Positions 49,901 through 59,188 are shown, counted from the stretch's first letter. The stretch is 64,000 bases of DNA from Thermohalobaculum sp039815685 (GCA_039815685.1 JBCBYV010000023.1:1-64000); one strand, 5' to 3'. A program made the numbers and translations. The notes: generated by a model not told the origin, from the letters alone.

Positions 49901-51250
49901 TCAGTAGGCCCCACGTCCTGTCAGGACTGCACGGAAGGTCAGAGCGATCAGGATCAGATCCAGCAAGGGCGAGCGTGTCTCGGCATAGGCGATGTCCATG
50001 TCGACCATCTTCTCGAAGGAGATGTCCGCCCGGCCGGAGACCTGCCAGAGGCCGGTGATCCCGGGACGAACGGTGAGGCGGCGATGGGCCCGGGCGGAGT
50101 AGGCGTCTACCTCCTCAGGAAGTGCCGGCCGCGGGCCGACGATGGCCATCTCTCCGCGTATGACGTTGAAGATCTGGGGCAACTCGTCGAGCGATCCTCG
50201 CCGTAGCAGCCGGCCAATTCTGGTAATGCGTGGGTCCTCCTTTGACTTGAAGCAGATGCCATGGCGGTCGCTCTTCGCCTCGAGCACTGCGCGCCGCTTG
50301 GCAGCGTCGCGGTACATCGATCGGAACTTGTAGATCCGGAAGGGCTTCCCGTTGCGGCCGATACGGGTCTGCGAGAACAAGACCGGCCCCGGGCTTTCGG
50401 CTTTGATCGCCGCACTGATCAGCAGAAAGAAGGGTGCTAGTACGAGTAGCGCCGTGCCGGCGACGGCGAGATCGATCCCGCGCTTGGCGGCTGCGGCAGC
50501 GTCGAAGCGAGCGAGGTGCCATAGGGCCGCGTGTTTCGCGGCGCGGACGACAAAGAGCGGGTTGCCGAGCACATAGCGCAGAAAGAGGCGCCGCGGCTCG
50601 AGCATCAGGCGCCAGACCCACTCGCATCCCGCGCGCCGCCAGGCGAGGGGCGCGCGCGAGACCCGGCCCGACCAAAAGTCGAACTGCGCGCCGACACCCA
50701 TCGCGAGCCGCGGGGCAAGTCGTGCGCGATGTTTCGCAATCCAGACATCCTGACGGGGCACGCCGAGGGCGACGAGGAGGATGTCCGCGCCTGAGCGGTT
50801 GATCCGCTCGATGACGTCATCTTCCTCCTTCGCACCGAAGTAGCCGTCGGCAGTTCCGGCGACGCGAAGGCCAGGCGCAAGGGCGGCGGCCTTCTCCGCC
50901 GCAGCCTCCGCCACGCCTGGGCGCGAACCAAGGAAGTAGATCGAGAGCCCGCGTTCGGCCGCGGCATGGCAGAGCGGCCGGAAGAGATCCGTGCCGTTCA
51001 GGTTCTCGCGAAAGCGCCGACCGGTCATCTTCGCGGCAAGCTGCAGCCCTGATCCATCGGGCAGGAGCACCTCAGCGGTCGTCAGTGCTGACGCGTATTC
51101 CTCGTCGCGCGCGGCCGCGTTGATCGTGTGGGCGTTCACGAAGGCAGCGCTGATCCGGCGCGGCGCGTCGAGAAGTGCGGAAAGTGCGGGCTTGGTCTCG
51201 GCATCCAGGATGTCGATGCCGAAAAGATCAAGTTTGGCAGTCATTTGCAT
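49901..51250 (-). CDS. Fused WecG/TagA glycosyltransferase and polyprenyl-phosphate sugar transferase
   Basis: 449 residues with two catalytic domains. Residues about 5-215 are a GT26 (WecG/TagA/CpsF) domain: NAHTINAA, LLPDGSGL, YFLGSRPG, LVALGVPRQDVW, GVGAQFDFWSGRVSRAP. Residues about 253-449 are a bacterial sugar transferase: membrane segment 260-282, KFRSMYRD, DELPQIFNVIRGEMAIVGPRP and RPGITGLWQVSGR. The second domain should start the exopolysaccharide unit by moving a sugar-phosphate to undecaprenyl phosphate; the first could add the next sugar. It is transcribed leftward, divergent from the FIST gene. Confidence 0.93.
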   Translation of the reverse strand: MQMTAKLDLFGIDILDAETKPALSALLDAPRRISAAFVNAHTINAAARDEEYASALTTAEVLLPDGSGLQLAAKMTGRRFRENLNGTDLFRPLCHAAAERGLSIYFLGSRPGVAEAAAEKAAALAPGLRVAGTADGYFGAKEEDDVIERINRSGADILLVALGVPRQDVWIAKHRARLAPRLAMGVGAQFDFWSGRVSRAPLAWRRAGCEWVWRLMLEPRRLFLRYVLGNPLFVVRAAKHAALWHLARFDAAAAAKRGIDLAVAGTALLVLAPFFLLISAAIKAESPGPVLFSQTRIGRNGKPFRIYKFRSMYRDAAKRRAVLEAKSDRHGICFKSKEDPRITRIGRLLRRGSLDELPQIFNVIRGEMAIVGPRPALPEEVDAYSARAHRRLTVRPGITGLWQVSGRADISFEKMVDMDIAYAETRSPLLDLILIALTFRAVLTGRGAY

Positions 51251-51417
51251 GGGTCATCCCTCAGATCGATTGCGCTGGAGCGACCCTGTGCCCGAGGGCT
51301 GCCCGCTCTCAATCGTGCGTCGGGAGAGTGCGCAGGTGCGCATGGTGCCGGGGGTTATCCAGGCGGGCACAGCGGGTTGCCGACTGGCATCCGGGAAGGC
51401 GCCGAGGCGCCCGGCAC

Positions 51418-51433
51418 CTATCCTTTCGTATAG
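51418..51433 (+). promoter_or_regulatory. Conserved 16-bp palindrome, copy A
   Basis: CTATCCTTTCGTATAG, between the divergent fusion-transferase and FIST genes, 75 bp before the FIST ATG. It matches copies at 56206 and 63595 (11 of 16 positions invariant in all three). A candidate binding site for the locus response regulator. Confidence 0.58.
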
Positions 51434-51507
51434 CCCAACTCGCCCTTCGCTTCGGGGACCCGATGCTCCGCCCGTGCTATTCGCGCGTCACAGCGATGGA
51501 GGGTTCA

Positions 51508-52701
51508 ATGCACACCCTGGTTCGAGCGATTGACACACTCGATACGGTGAGCGCCATTCGCGATCTCACCGATGCCCTGGCGGCGGAGAGAGCCGCCCCG
51601 CCGCACTTCCTCGCCATCTACACGAGCACGGCACACAACGCGGACGCACTGCGCGAGCACGTCGCCGCCACAGGTGCCGGGGCGATCCATGGTGGTACGT
51701 CCTGCCTTGGCGTCATGGCTGGTGGGCGGATGTGCTCGGACGACGGTAGAGGCATGGGGCTATTCGCGCTCTGGGACGACGACGGTGCTTACGGCACAGG
51801 CATTGCCCCGATCGGCGATAATCCGCGCGGAGCTGCCAGTCTCGCGGTTACGCGGGCGCTGGAGGCTGCGGGCCGAGTGGGGGAGGCGCCGGACCTCGTC
51901 TGGCTGACCGCGGCGCCCGGCACGGAGGAAAGCCTGATCGCCGGGATCGAGGATGTCGTCGGTTCCAACGCACCCATCGTCGGCGGCAGCGCTGCGGACA
52001 ACGATCTTAGCGGTGCCTGGCAGGTCTTCGACGGTGAGATGACACTCGGCGCCGGTGTTGCCGTCTCGGTCCTTTTTCCCTCCAGCCGGGTCTCGACGGC
52101 CTATCAAAGCGGCTATGCGCCGACGGAGACCGCGGGAAGGGTGACCGGCGTCGAGAGACGCTGCGTGCGCGAGATCGACGGGAGGCCTGCGATGGAGGTC
52201 TATAGCGGTTGGACGAAGGGCGCGGTCGCGCCCGACGCCTCGGCGGGGCCCGAGATGATCCTCTCCGCGAGCACGTTCCATCCGCTCGGCCGTCACGTGG
52301 GTGAGATTGCGGATGTGCCCTTCTACCTCCTCACCCATCCCGCCGCCGCCAACCCCGACGGCTCGATCGAGCTCTTCGCGGATGTCGAGGAGGGTGAGGA
52401 ACTGACGCTGATGAGCGGATCTGCGGACAGCCTTGTCAGTCGGGCCGGTCGGGTCGCGAGCCTCTCCGCCAAGCGCGGTGGACTGGTTGCGTCCGACATC
52501 GCCGGTGCTCTCGTGATCTTCTGTGGGGGCTGCATGCTCGCGGTGCGGGACCGGATGGATGAGGTGGCGTCTGAGGTCGACCGCGCGCTGGGCGGCGCCC
52601 CCTCGCTCGGCATCTTCACCTTTGGCGAACAGGGTGCGGTCCTGGGCGAAAGCAACCGGCACGGTAACCTGATGATTTCCTGCGTAACCTTCGCGCGGTA
52701 G
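51508..52701 (+). CDS. FIST-domain sensory protein (NosP-like)
   Basis: A 397-residue cytosolic protein with FIST_N (about 30-220: GGTSCLGVMAGGRM, IVGGSAADND) and FIST_C (about 225-375: RRCVREIDGRPAMEVYSGW, GALVIFCGGCMLAV). FIST proteins bind small ligands; in Pseudomonas the FIST protein NosP binds heme/NO and controls the neighbouring hybrid kinase NahK. The same gene order (FIST, hybrid kinase, LuxR-type regulator) is seen here. The ATG at 51508 follows GGAGG by 5 nt; an ATG at 51496 lacks one. Confidence 0.92.
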   Translation: MHTLVRAIDTLDTVSAIRDLTDALAAERAAPPHFLAIYTSTAHNADALREHVAATGAGAIHGGTSCLGVMAGGRMCSDDGRGMGLFALWDDDGAYGTGIAPIGDNPRGAASLAVTRALEAAGRVGEAPDLVWLTAAPGTEESLIAGIEDVVGSNAPIVGGSAADNDLSGAWQVFDGEMTLGAGVAVSVLFPSSRVSTAYQSGYAPTETAGRVTGVERRCVREIDGRPAMEVYSGWTKGAVAPDASAGPEMILSASTFHPLGRHVGEIADVPFYLLTHPAAANPDGSIELFADVEEGEELTLMSGSADSLVSRAGRVASLSAKRGGLVASDIAGALVIFCGGCMLAVRDRMDEVASEVDRALGGAPSLGIFTFGEQGAVLGESNRHGNLMISCVTFAR

Positions 52702-52740
52702 GCTCGGCGGCCCAGGCCGCTGCGCGCGTGACATGAGACG

Positions 52741-55548
52741 ATGACGGACAAGGACGAGGCCCTTCGCGAAGCGCTGCTTGAGCTGAAACTGCTGCGCGAA
52801 CGCGAGGCGGCGGCCCTGCGCGAAAGCAATGCGCTTCTAGCCGGGCTTTCCGGCATGAACGCGGCCGAGAGCCCTGACGACGCCCTGCCACAGCTCTTCG
52901 CGACGATCAGGTCGACCCTTGGATGCGACGCGGTGGTGTTGCTCAGCGGGCCTCGTGGAAAGGGCGCGTTCCGTCATGCCACCGATCCTTCGCTCGACGG
53001 CCTCACCCTCGACGCCTCCCTCGGTGCGCGCGACCGGTCTCTGCGCCTCGCCGACACGCACCGGCTCGGACAGTGGGAGGCCATGCCTGCAGCGATCCGG
53101 CCCTACCGCGCCATGCTCTCCGTCCCGCTCGCGCTGCCGGGCGAAGAGATGAGCGCGATCCTCTGTTTCTCGCGATCGCCTGCCGCCTTTGCGCCGGGCG
53201 ACGCTCGGCTCCTGCAGCGTCTCTCGGCGCTCGCCGCCCAGGGGCTGGCCACGCTGCAACTCGCTGAGCGCAACGCGCTTCTGGCGAGCGTCATAGACGG
53301 CTCATCCGCGAGCGTCTCGATTGCCGATGCCACCGATGACGAACTGCCGCTCATCTACGTCAACGACGCCTTCCTCGCGCTCAGCGGCTACGATCGCGAG
53401 TTCGTGCTTGGCCAGAACTGCCGGTTGCTCACAGCGGAGCCTGCCGGCTCCCCGGAGCGCGTAAGGTTGGCAGAGGCGGTTGCGGCGCGCACCTCCGGAG
53501 CATTCACGCTTTTGAACCGGCGCCGCGATGGTGGCCTCTTCTGGAACCGGCTCACGCTCTTTCCGGTGACAAACCGCTCCGGTCAGACCACTCATCTAGT
53601 TGCCACGCAGACGGATATCACCGCCGAGCGCGCCGCTGCCGAAGAGCGCGACACGGCCCGTCGTCAACTGGTCGCCGCGCTCTCGGCCACATCGGAGGGC
53701 TTTCTCGTCGTCGATCCGGCGGGCGCCGTCATCTTCGCGAACGCCGCCTATCGCGACTTCTTCGACGAGACCGGGACGCTTTTCGTGGAGGGCAACCTCT
53801 TCGTGACGGCATGGGAGCGTCGGCTCATGGCGCTTGGTGTGCACGGGCGTGCGGCACGTGGCGCGGCACGGGCAAGGTTGAATGCTCTCTTTGGACAGAC
53901 CTCGAAGCATGAGGCGGAGCTTCCCGACGGCCGCATCCTCCTGATCAACGATCGACCGACCGAGGATGGCGGCGCGGTCTCTATTGCAACGGACATCACG
54001 GCGCTGAAGGCGAGCGAGCGGGTGCTGGCACAGCGCGCCGCCGCCATCGATGCGACCCAGGACGGCATTGCCGTGACCGACGAGCACGGGCGTTTCGTCT
54101 ACATGAACCCAGCCCATCTCGCGCTGTTCGGCTACGAGAGTGAGGCCGAAGTCCTCGGACGGCCTTGGAGCATGCTCTACACCGCACCCAATGCCGAGCG
54201 TATCGAGCGCGATGGCATGCCAGCCCTGATGGCGTCGGGCCGTTGGCGGGCGGAGATCCCGGGATTACGGCGCGACGGCACCACGTTGGAGCAGGAGGTT
54301 TCCCTCAATTACCTGGCCGGCATCGGCATCGTCTGCGTCACGCGCGATGTCGGGGAGCGCCGGCAGGCCGAGCGGGAGAGGGCACGCCTGCGCGACCAGC
54401 TCCAGACCGCGCAGCGCCGCGAAGCCGTCGGCCAGCTTGCGGCGGGTGTCGCGCATGACTTCAATAACTTGTTGTCGGTCGTCAGCACGAGCGTGGCGCT
54501 TCTAGAGCTCGACCGGGCGCAGGCTATCGAGCAGCAAGAGCATCTCGACCGCATCTCCTCGGCGACCAAGCGGGCGAGCGCCCTCGTGGGTCGGCTCATG
54601 GACCTCGGGGCCCGCGACGTGGAGCTGCGGCGTGTCGACATGCGCGCGGTCGTTCGCGAGGCGATCGATCTCCTGCGCGCCGGCATGCCTGGGACGGTTG
54701 AGCTGAGCGCGGAGACGCCATCCGGGCCCATCGAGGTCGATGCCGATCCGACGGAGATGCTGCAGATCATCCTGAATTTCGGCATCAATGCTCGCGATGC
54801 ACTCGAAGGAGCCGACGGTTCAGTCGCCCTTCGCCTCTATACGGCGAGCTACGAGTCCGCGCCGCCGGGCGTCCTGATCGGTGCGGTGGCCACAAACCGG
54901 CGCTACGGCGTGATCGAGGTGTCGGACACCGGAACGGGTATGTCGCGGGAGGCGCTCCGCGGTATCTTCAAGCCCTACTATACGACCAAGGGTGATGACG
55001 GCACAGGCCTTGGCCTCGTCGTGGTCTCAACCGTCGCCAACAAGATCGACGGGGCGGTCGCCGTATCCTCCACGCCAGGTCGCGGCAGCACCTTTCGCTT
55101 CTTCTGGCCGCTCGAACGGGACGAGCACCATGCGCCTCCGGTCGCAGCCGCCGCGATGCAGCAGAATGTCGATCTTGCCGGCAAGCTGGTGCTCGTCTGC
55201 GACGACATTCCGGATGTGGGGCGCACGATTGCAGCCCTGCTCGAGCAGGCTGGCGCAGAGGTCGCCGTTTGTGAGGATCCGCGCGATGCGCTGGAAGCCG
55301 TACGAGACGACCCCGCGAGCTGGAGCCTTCTGATCACGGATTTCGACATGCCATTCATCACGGGCGCGGAGCTTGCCGAAGCGGTGCGGCTTGCCTCGCC
55401 CGAGCTGCCCATTCTCCTCTGCAGTGCGCTGGCGGAGGCACGCCGGCACGCGGCGCATGTGGATGCGATCCTCTCCAAGCCCGTGACGTCCGACAGCTTG
55501 CGGGAGGCGGTCTCCCGCGCGATGCTGTCCCGGCGAGGAGCGGACTGA
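52741..55548 (+). CDS. Hybrid histidine kinase with GAF, LOV-type PAS, two PAS, kinase and receiver domains
   Basis: 935 residues, no membrane segment. A coiled coil (1-35) is followed by GAF (about 40-175), LOV/PAS (183-293), PAS (310-420) and PAS (430-540), then HisKA with His572 in AAGVAHDFNNLLSV. HATPase has NFGINARD (Asn683), DTGTGM (Asp729) and DGTGLGL. The receiver (815-930) has phospho-acceptor Asp867 and Lys913. In the first PAS, LGQNCRLL supplies the LOV photo-adduct Cys227, and the flavin-contacting Asn259, Asn269 (DGGLFWN) and Gln290 (TQTDIT) are present; FLQ of classic LOV is LLT. Blue-light sensing is inferred. Partners are the FIST protein upstream and the regulator downstream. 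Confidence 0.93.
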   Translation: MTDKDEALREALLELKLLREREAAALRESNALLAGLSGMNAAESPDDALPQLFATIRSTLGCDAVVLLSGPRGKGAFRHATDPSLDGLTLDASLGARDRSLRLADTHRLGQWEAMPAAIRPYRAMLSVPLALPGEEMSAILCFSRSPAAFAPGDARLLQRLSALAAQGLATLQLAERNALLASVIDGSSASVSIADATDDELPLIYVNDAFLALSGYDREFVLGQNCRLLTAEPAGSPERVRLAEAVAARTSGAFTLLNRRRDGGLFWNRLTLFPVTNRSGQTTHLVATQTDITAERAAAEERDTARRQLVAALSATSEGFLVVDPAGAVIFANAAYRDFFDETGTLFVEGNLFVTAWERRLMALGVHGRAARGAARARLNALFGQTSKHEAELPDGRILLINDRPTEDGGAVSIATDITALKASERVLAQRAAAIDATQDGIAVTDEHGRFVYMNPAHLALFGYESEAEVLGRPWSMLYTAPNAERIERDGMPALMASGRWRAEIPGLRRDGTTLEQEVSLNYLAGIGIVCVTRDVGERRQAERERARLRDQLQTAQRREAVGQLAAGVAHDFNNLLSVVSTSVALLELDRAQAIEQQEHLDRISSATKRASALVGRLMDLGARDVELRRVDMRAVVREAIDLLRAGMPGTVELSAETPSGPIEVDADPTEMLQIILNFGINARDALEGADGSVALRLYTASYESAPPGVLIGAVATNRRYGVIEVSDTGTGMSREALRGIFKPYYTTKGDDGTGLGLVVVSTVANKIDGAVAVSSTPGRGSTFRFFWPLERDEHHAPPVAAAAMQQNVDLAGKLVLVCDDIPDVGRTIAALLEQAGAEVAVCEDPRDALEAVRDDPASWSLLITDFDMPFITGAELAEAVRLASPELPILLCSALAEARRHAAHVDAILSKPVTSDSLREAVSRAMLSRRGAD

Positions 55549-55553
55549 TCGGC

Positions 55554-56198
55554 ATGTCAGGTGAACGCGGAGGGGACGGGCGCTTGAAAATTCTGCTGGC
55601 CGACGACCACGAGCTTGTCCGTGACACCATCAAGGCCTTCCTCGAGCGCGAGGGCGGCTTCGCGCTTACCGTCGCCGACGATTTTTCTGCCGCCCGTGCG
55701 GCGATGGAGGCCGACGGTCCGTTCGATCTCGTCCTGCTGGACTACACGATGCCCGGTATGGACGGACTGAACGGGCTCGATGCGGCGCTTGAACTCAATG
55801 CCGGCCAACCCGTCGCGATCATGTCCGGAACGGCCGACAAGACAGTTGCCCAACAGGCGCTGGATCGGGGCGCTGGTGGTTTTTTGCCGAAGACGATGGC
55901 CGCGAAATCGCTCCTCAATGCGGTGCGGTTCATGGCGACCGGCGAAAAGTATGCCCCGCTCGATTTCATGACGGCGCCGGATGTGGAGGAGGTTCACCCG
56001 CTGGCCGCCTCCATGTCGGAACGGGAGCGTCAGGTGCTGAACGGGCTCTGCCGAGGCCTCTCGAACAAGGAGATCGCTCGCGAGCTTGATTTACAGGAAG
56101 TGACCATCAAGCTCCACGTAAAGACGCTCTGCCGCAAGCTCGACGCCCGAAACCGGACGCAAGCGGCGATGATCGCGAAGGATGCCGGCCTCTTCTGA
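55554..56198 (+). CDS. NarL/LuxR-family response regulator
   Basis: 214 residues. The receiver domain has Asp17-Asp18, phospho-acceptor Asp63 (LLDYTMPG) and Lys113 (FLPKTM). The LuxR/GerE HTH spans about 154-205 (SERERQVLNGLCRGLSNKEI, then VTIKLHVKTLCRKL). It begins 5 bp after the hybrid kinase stop, so it is the likely output of the FIST-kinase module. A 16-bp palindrome lies 7 bp past its stop, before the Wzz-like gene. Confidence 0.93.
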   Translation: MSGERGGDGRLKILLADDHELVRDTIKAFLEREGGFALTVADDFSAARAAMEADGPFDLVLLDYTMPGMDGLNGLDAALELNAGQPVAIMSGTADKTVAQQALDRGAGGFLPKTMAAKSLLNAVRFMATGEKYAPLDFMTAPDVEEVHPLAASMSERERQVLNGLCRGLSNKEIARELDLQEVTIKLHVKTLCRKLDARNRTQAAMIAKDAGLF

Positions 56199-56205
56199 AC
56201 GCGAT

Positions 56206-56221
56206 CTATCCGAACGGATAG
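56206..56221 (+). promoter_or_regulatory. Conserved 16-bp palindrome, copy B
   Basis: CTATCCGAACGGATAG, the most symmetric copy (CTATCCG and CGGATAG arms around AA). It lies just after the response-regulator stop and 96 bp before the ATG of the Wzz-like gene. Confidence 0.62.
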
Positions 56222-56317
56222 CCCGCTAGCCAATCGCCCTGCCGCTCTGGCCGGTTGCGCCCGCGCAAGGAGCTCTGCGCGACGCTATCCCTCCGCCTGC
56301 AAGAGGGGAGCTTCGCC

Positions 56318-57808
56318 ATGAACATGCGTGTCGATATCCGGCAACCGGTGCTCGAGCTCAGGTCCGAATGGGCGGCGCCGTCGCAGCAGCGCATCGGTCT
56401 CTTCCGTCGATCGTTCCGGGCGCTATCGGTCCGCCGCCTCTGCTTCGGGGGGCGCATCGACGATAGGGGCCGCCTTCCTCGTTACGCGTTCCTCGCGTTG
56501 CTCGGGGTGTTGGCGCTCTGGGTGCCCGTAGCTGCGTATCTGAAGCTTGCTCCGGTGCGTTTCGCTTCTTCGGTGTCCCTGATCCTGCCCGGTTCCGGAG
56601 CCTCGAACTCGATCAGCCTCTCCGAGATCGGGCAGGCTTCTTCTTACGCGAACTCACCTTATGCCAGTCCTTCGCTGAGCCCGACGGTTACCTATAAGCG
56701 CCTCCTCGGCTCCCAGCGGGTTCTGGCCGCCGCCGCGGCCCGGCTTGGTGAGGAAGGCGCGCTCGATGAGCCGCGCGTGCGACTTGTCGATCAGACGGGC
56801 CTTGTGATCTTCGAGATGCGCGGTGTGGCGCCGGAAGATGCGCAGCGCCGCGCGGAAGCGCTGACGGCCGCTTTTCTGACCGATCTCGAAACCCTGCGCC
56901 GAGATGAGCAGATCCGCCGGGCGGACAGTGCGCATTCCGCCATTGCCGAGTATGAGGGTGCGGTCGCCGCGATCAGGCGCGATATCACGGCACTTCAACG
57001 CGACAGCGGCCTTAGCTCACCTGAGCAGTACGCGGAGATCGTGAGCGATCGCGAGGCTCTGGCAGCGCGGCTCCGCGATCTGGACGCCGAGTTTCAGGAG
57101 ACCCGGAGCCGCGTCGCGACGCTTGAGACGGTCCTAGGCATCGACGCGCGTGTCGCGGCTTCGGCGCTCAAGCTCCATGCGGACCCTGAATTCCGCACGC
57201 TGGCCGCGGCGATGTCGTCGGCGGCCGCCGAGCTTGCAGCGGCGCGCGGGGAGTTCGGCGAGCAGCATCCTGTGCTCGTGCAGGCCCGGGATCACTACAG
57301 CGGCACCATCGGGCGGATGGAAGCCCGAGCGACCGCACTCACCGGCATCGCCAGCCGGGAGCTTGCGGGCAAGATCGATCTTGGCGCCGAGGAGGAGCGC
57401 GCAAGCCTTCTTGCCGATCTTATCCGCCTCGTCGCGGAGCGCGATGGCCTGGCCGAACAGCGCGCGGTGATGGCTGAGAAGATGCGCGCTGCCGATGCGC
57501 GCGTCGTTGGTCTCATGGAGGCTGCCGCCCGGCTCGACGACCTTCGGCGCGACTATCAGGTCGCAGAGGCTGTCTTTGCCTCGGCGCTCGCGCGGGTCGA
57601 CACATCGAAGGCTGATCTCTTTGCGTCCTACCCGCTGGTGCAGGTGCTGGAGAGTGCCTCTTTGCCAGAGAGCCCGTCGTCTCCGCGGAAGATGATCGCC
57701 ATCGGCGCGGGTATCGCCGGGACGCTTTGCCTTCTCTTCGCTTTGGGGCTCGCATGGCTGCGTCGCCCGATGATCGACTGGCTGATCCGCAGGGTGACCG
57801 GCGCATGA
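56318..57808 (+). CDS. Wzz/GumC-type polysaccharide chain-length protein
   Basis: 496 residues. The N-terminal cytosolic arm is followed by a membrane helix (56-76), a long periplasmic region with coiled coils (residues about 195-270 and 340-440), a PESPSSPRK-like proline motif before the second helix (about 462-485, LPESPSSPRKMIAIGAG) and a short tail. There is no Walker kinase domain, so a separate autokinase is expected. GGGGAG precedes the ATG at 56318. It overlaps the next gene (ATGA). Confidence 0.88.
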   Translation: MNMRVDIRQPVLELRSEWAAPSQQRIGLFRRSFRALSVRRLCFGGRIDDRGRLPRYAFLALLGVLALWVPVAAYLKLAPVRFASSVSLILPGSGASNSISLSEIGQASSYANSPYASPSLSPTVTYKRLLGSQRVLAAAAARLGEEGALDEPRVRLVDQTGLVIFEMRGVAPEDAQRRAEALTAAFLTDLETLRRDEQIRRADSAHSAIAEYEGAVAAIRRDITALQRDSGLSSPEQYAEIVSDREALAARLRDLDAEFQETRSRVATLETVLGIDARVAASALKLHADPEFRTLAAAMSSAAAELAAARGEFGEQHPVLVQARDHYSGTIGRMEARATALTGIASRELAGKIDLGAEEERASLLADLIRLVAERDGLAEQRAVMAEKMRAADARVVGLMEAAARLDDLRRDYQVAEAVFASALARVDTSKADLFASYPLVQVLESASLPESPSSPRKMIAIGAGIAGTLCLLFALGLAWLRRPMIDWLIRRVTGA

Positions 57809-59079
57809 CTGCCCGTGCTACCAACTCCGCCGAGGCCATGGTCTCCTGGACGATCCGGGCGACCTGGCCGTTCTATGCCATCGGCGCGCTCTACGTGGTC
57901 GGGCCGGTCTTCGCCTGGCTACTCGCGGGCCTCGCCTTCATCTCCCTCTATCTCGGTCCTGCCATGCGGCCGGATCTGCGTCCGATGGGTCCAATCCCAC
58001 CCGTTGTCTGGGGTTGGGTCGGCGGCATGCTCGTCATGCTGGTCGCCCTCTGGATCGGTCATCTGGACTGGTCGCTGGCTGCCGCCACCACGATCAAATC
58101 GAGTATCGGATGGGCGAAGGGCTGGGCGCTGATGGCGCTCTTTCCGCTCGCCGGTGCAGTCCTGCCGATCCGCCGAGCGCCGATCGTCAGGGCGCAGTGC
58201 GTCGTCGGTCTTTGGACGCTTGGCCTGCTTCCGATCCTGCTCGCCGCACCCTATGCTGGTCTTCCCTCGGTCCTTTTCGTCTCACCGTTGAAGATGGTGG
58301 GTGGGCCGGGGCCGGAGTACTTCACGCTCTTTCTCTACATCCCCGATCCGGCGACCATGACGCCGCGCTGGTCGTTCTATGCGCCCTGGTGCCCGTTCGC
58401 GGGGCTGCTGGGCGTTGTCATGGTGCTCTTTGCGCTGGAGGAGAAGGACTGGCGCTGGATGGGCGTCGGCATCCTCGGAGGGGTGGCGATGATCCTCCTC
58501 TCCAAATCTCGCATGAGCCTCGTCGCCCTTGTCGTCTGCTCGGTCGGCCCGCGGATGATGCCTATGCTACTGCGCGCCTGGGCCTGGGGGCTCGCGAGCA
58601 TCGCCATCACCTCGCTGGCGGCCCTCGGCGTGCCGCTCCTCAACCTCTTCACGGGCGCCGTCGAGCGCTTCAAGAATGCGCGCGCCGACAGCACCCGCGT
58701 GCGTGAGACGCTGCAGCGGATCGCCGAGGAGCGCTGGCGCACCGAGGCTGTCTGGTTCGGCCATGGCACGGTCGAACCTGGTCCCCATCTGGTCGAGTAC
58801 ATGCCGATCGGCAGCCACCACACCTGGTTCGGCCTCCTGTTCGTGAAGGGTCTCGTCGGCCTCTTCGCGCTTGTCGTCCCGCTTGTCTGGCAGCTCTGGC
58901 TGGCGCTGGTCGATGCAGCCCGCAGCACGCGTGGGCGCCTGCCGCTCGGAATCATGCTGATCTTCGTGATCCTGTCCTTCGGGGAGAACATCGAGATCGA
59001 GGTCTACATGCTCTGGCCCGCGCTCGTGATCCTCGGCATCCATGCTCGCGAGCTGCGGGACAACACCTTCGAAGACTGA
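57805..59079 (+). CDS. Wzy-like polysaccharide polymerase (O-antigen ligase/polymerase type)
   Basis: A 424-residue membrane protein with about 10-11 helices and a periplasmic loop containing RVRETLQRIAEERWRTEAVWFGHGTVEPG (in part) and MPIGSHHTWFGLLFVKGLVG. The SHHTWFGLLF element and the topology match O-antigen polymerase/ligase families. Position next to the Wzz-like gene and before Wzx supports polymerase over ligase. Weakly conserved sequence, so the exact role is inferred. Confidence 0.8.
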   Translation: MTARATNSAEAMVSWTIRATWPFYAIGALYVVGPVFAWLLAGLAFISLYLGPAMRPDLRPMGPIPPVVWGWVGGMLVMLVALWIGHLDWSLAAATTIKSSIGWAKGWALMALFPLAGAVLPIRRAPIVRAQCVVGLWTLGLLPILLAAPYAGLPSVLFVSPLKMVGGPGPEYFTLFLYIPDPATMTPRWSFYAPWCPFAGLLGVVMVLFALEEKDWRWMGVGILGGVAMILLSKSRMSLVALVVCSVGPRMMPMLLRAWAWGLASIAITSLAALGVPLLNLFTGAVERFKNARADSTRVRETLQRIAEERWRTEAVWFGHGTVEPGPHLVEYMPIGSHHTWFGLLFVKGLVGLFALVVPLVWQLWLALVDAARSTRGRLPLGIMLIFVILSFGENIEIEVYMLWPALVILGIHARELRDNTFED

Positions 59080-59137
59080 AACTCCGAAGACCAAAGCTTC
59101 GAACACTGAGCCGGCTGGCTCTGATCAGAACGTGAAG

Positions 59138-59161
59138 GGGCGCAGGCATTCGCCTGCGCCC
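59138..59161. terminator. Convergent terminator hairpin
   Basis: GGGCGCAGGC-ATTC-GCCTGCGCCC is a perfect 10-bp stem between the convergent Wzy-like and GT4 genes. Poor T tails on both strands. Confidence 0.55.
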
Positions 59162-59188
59162 TAAACCTATTCCGTCATGGCGTGTGCT

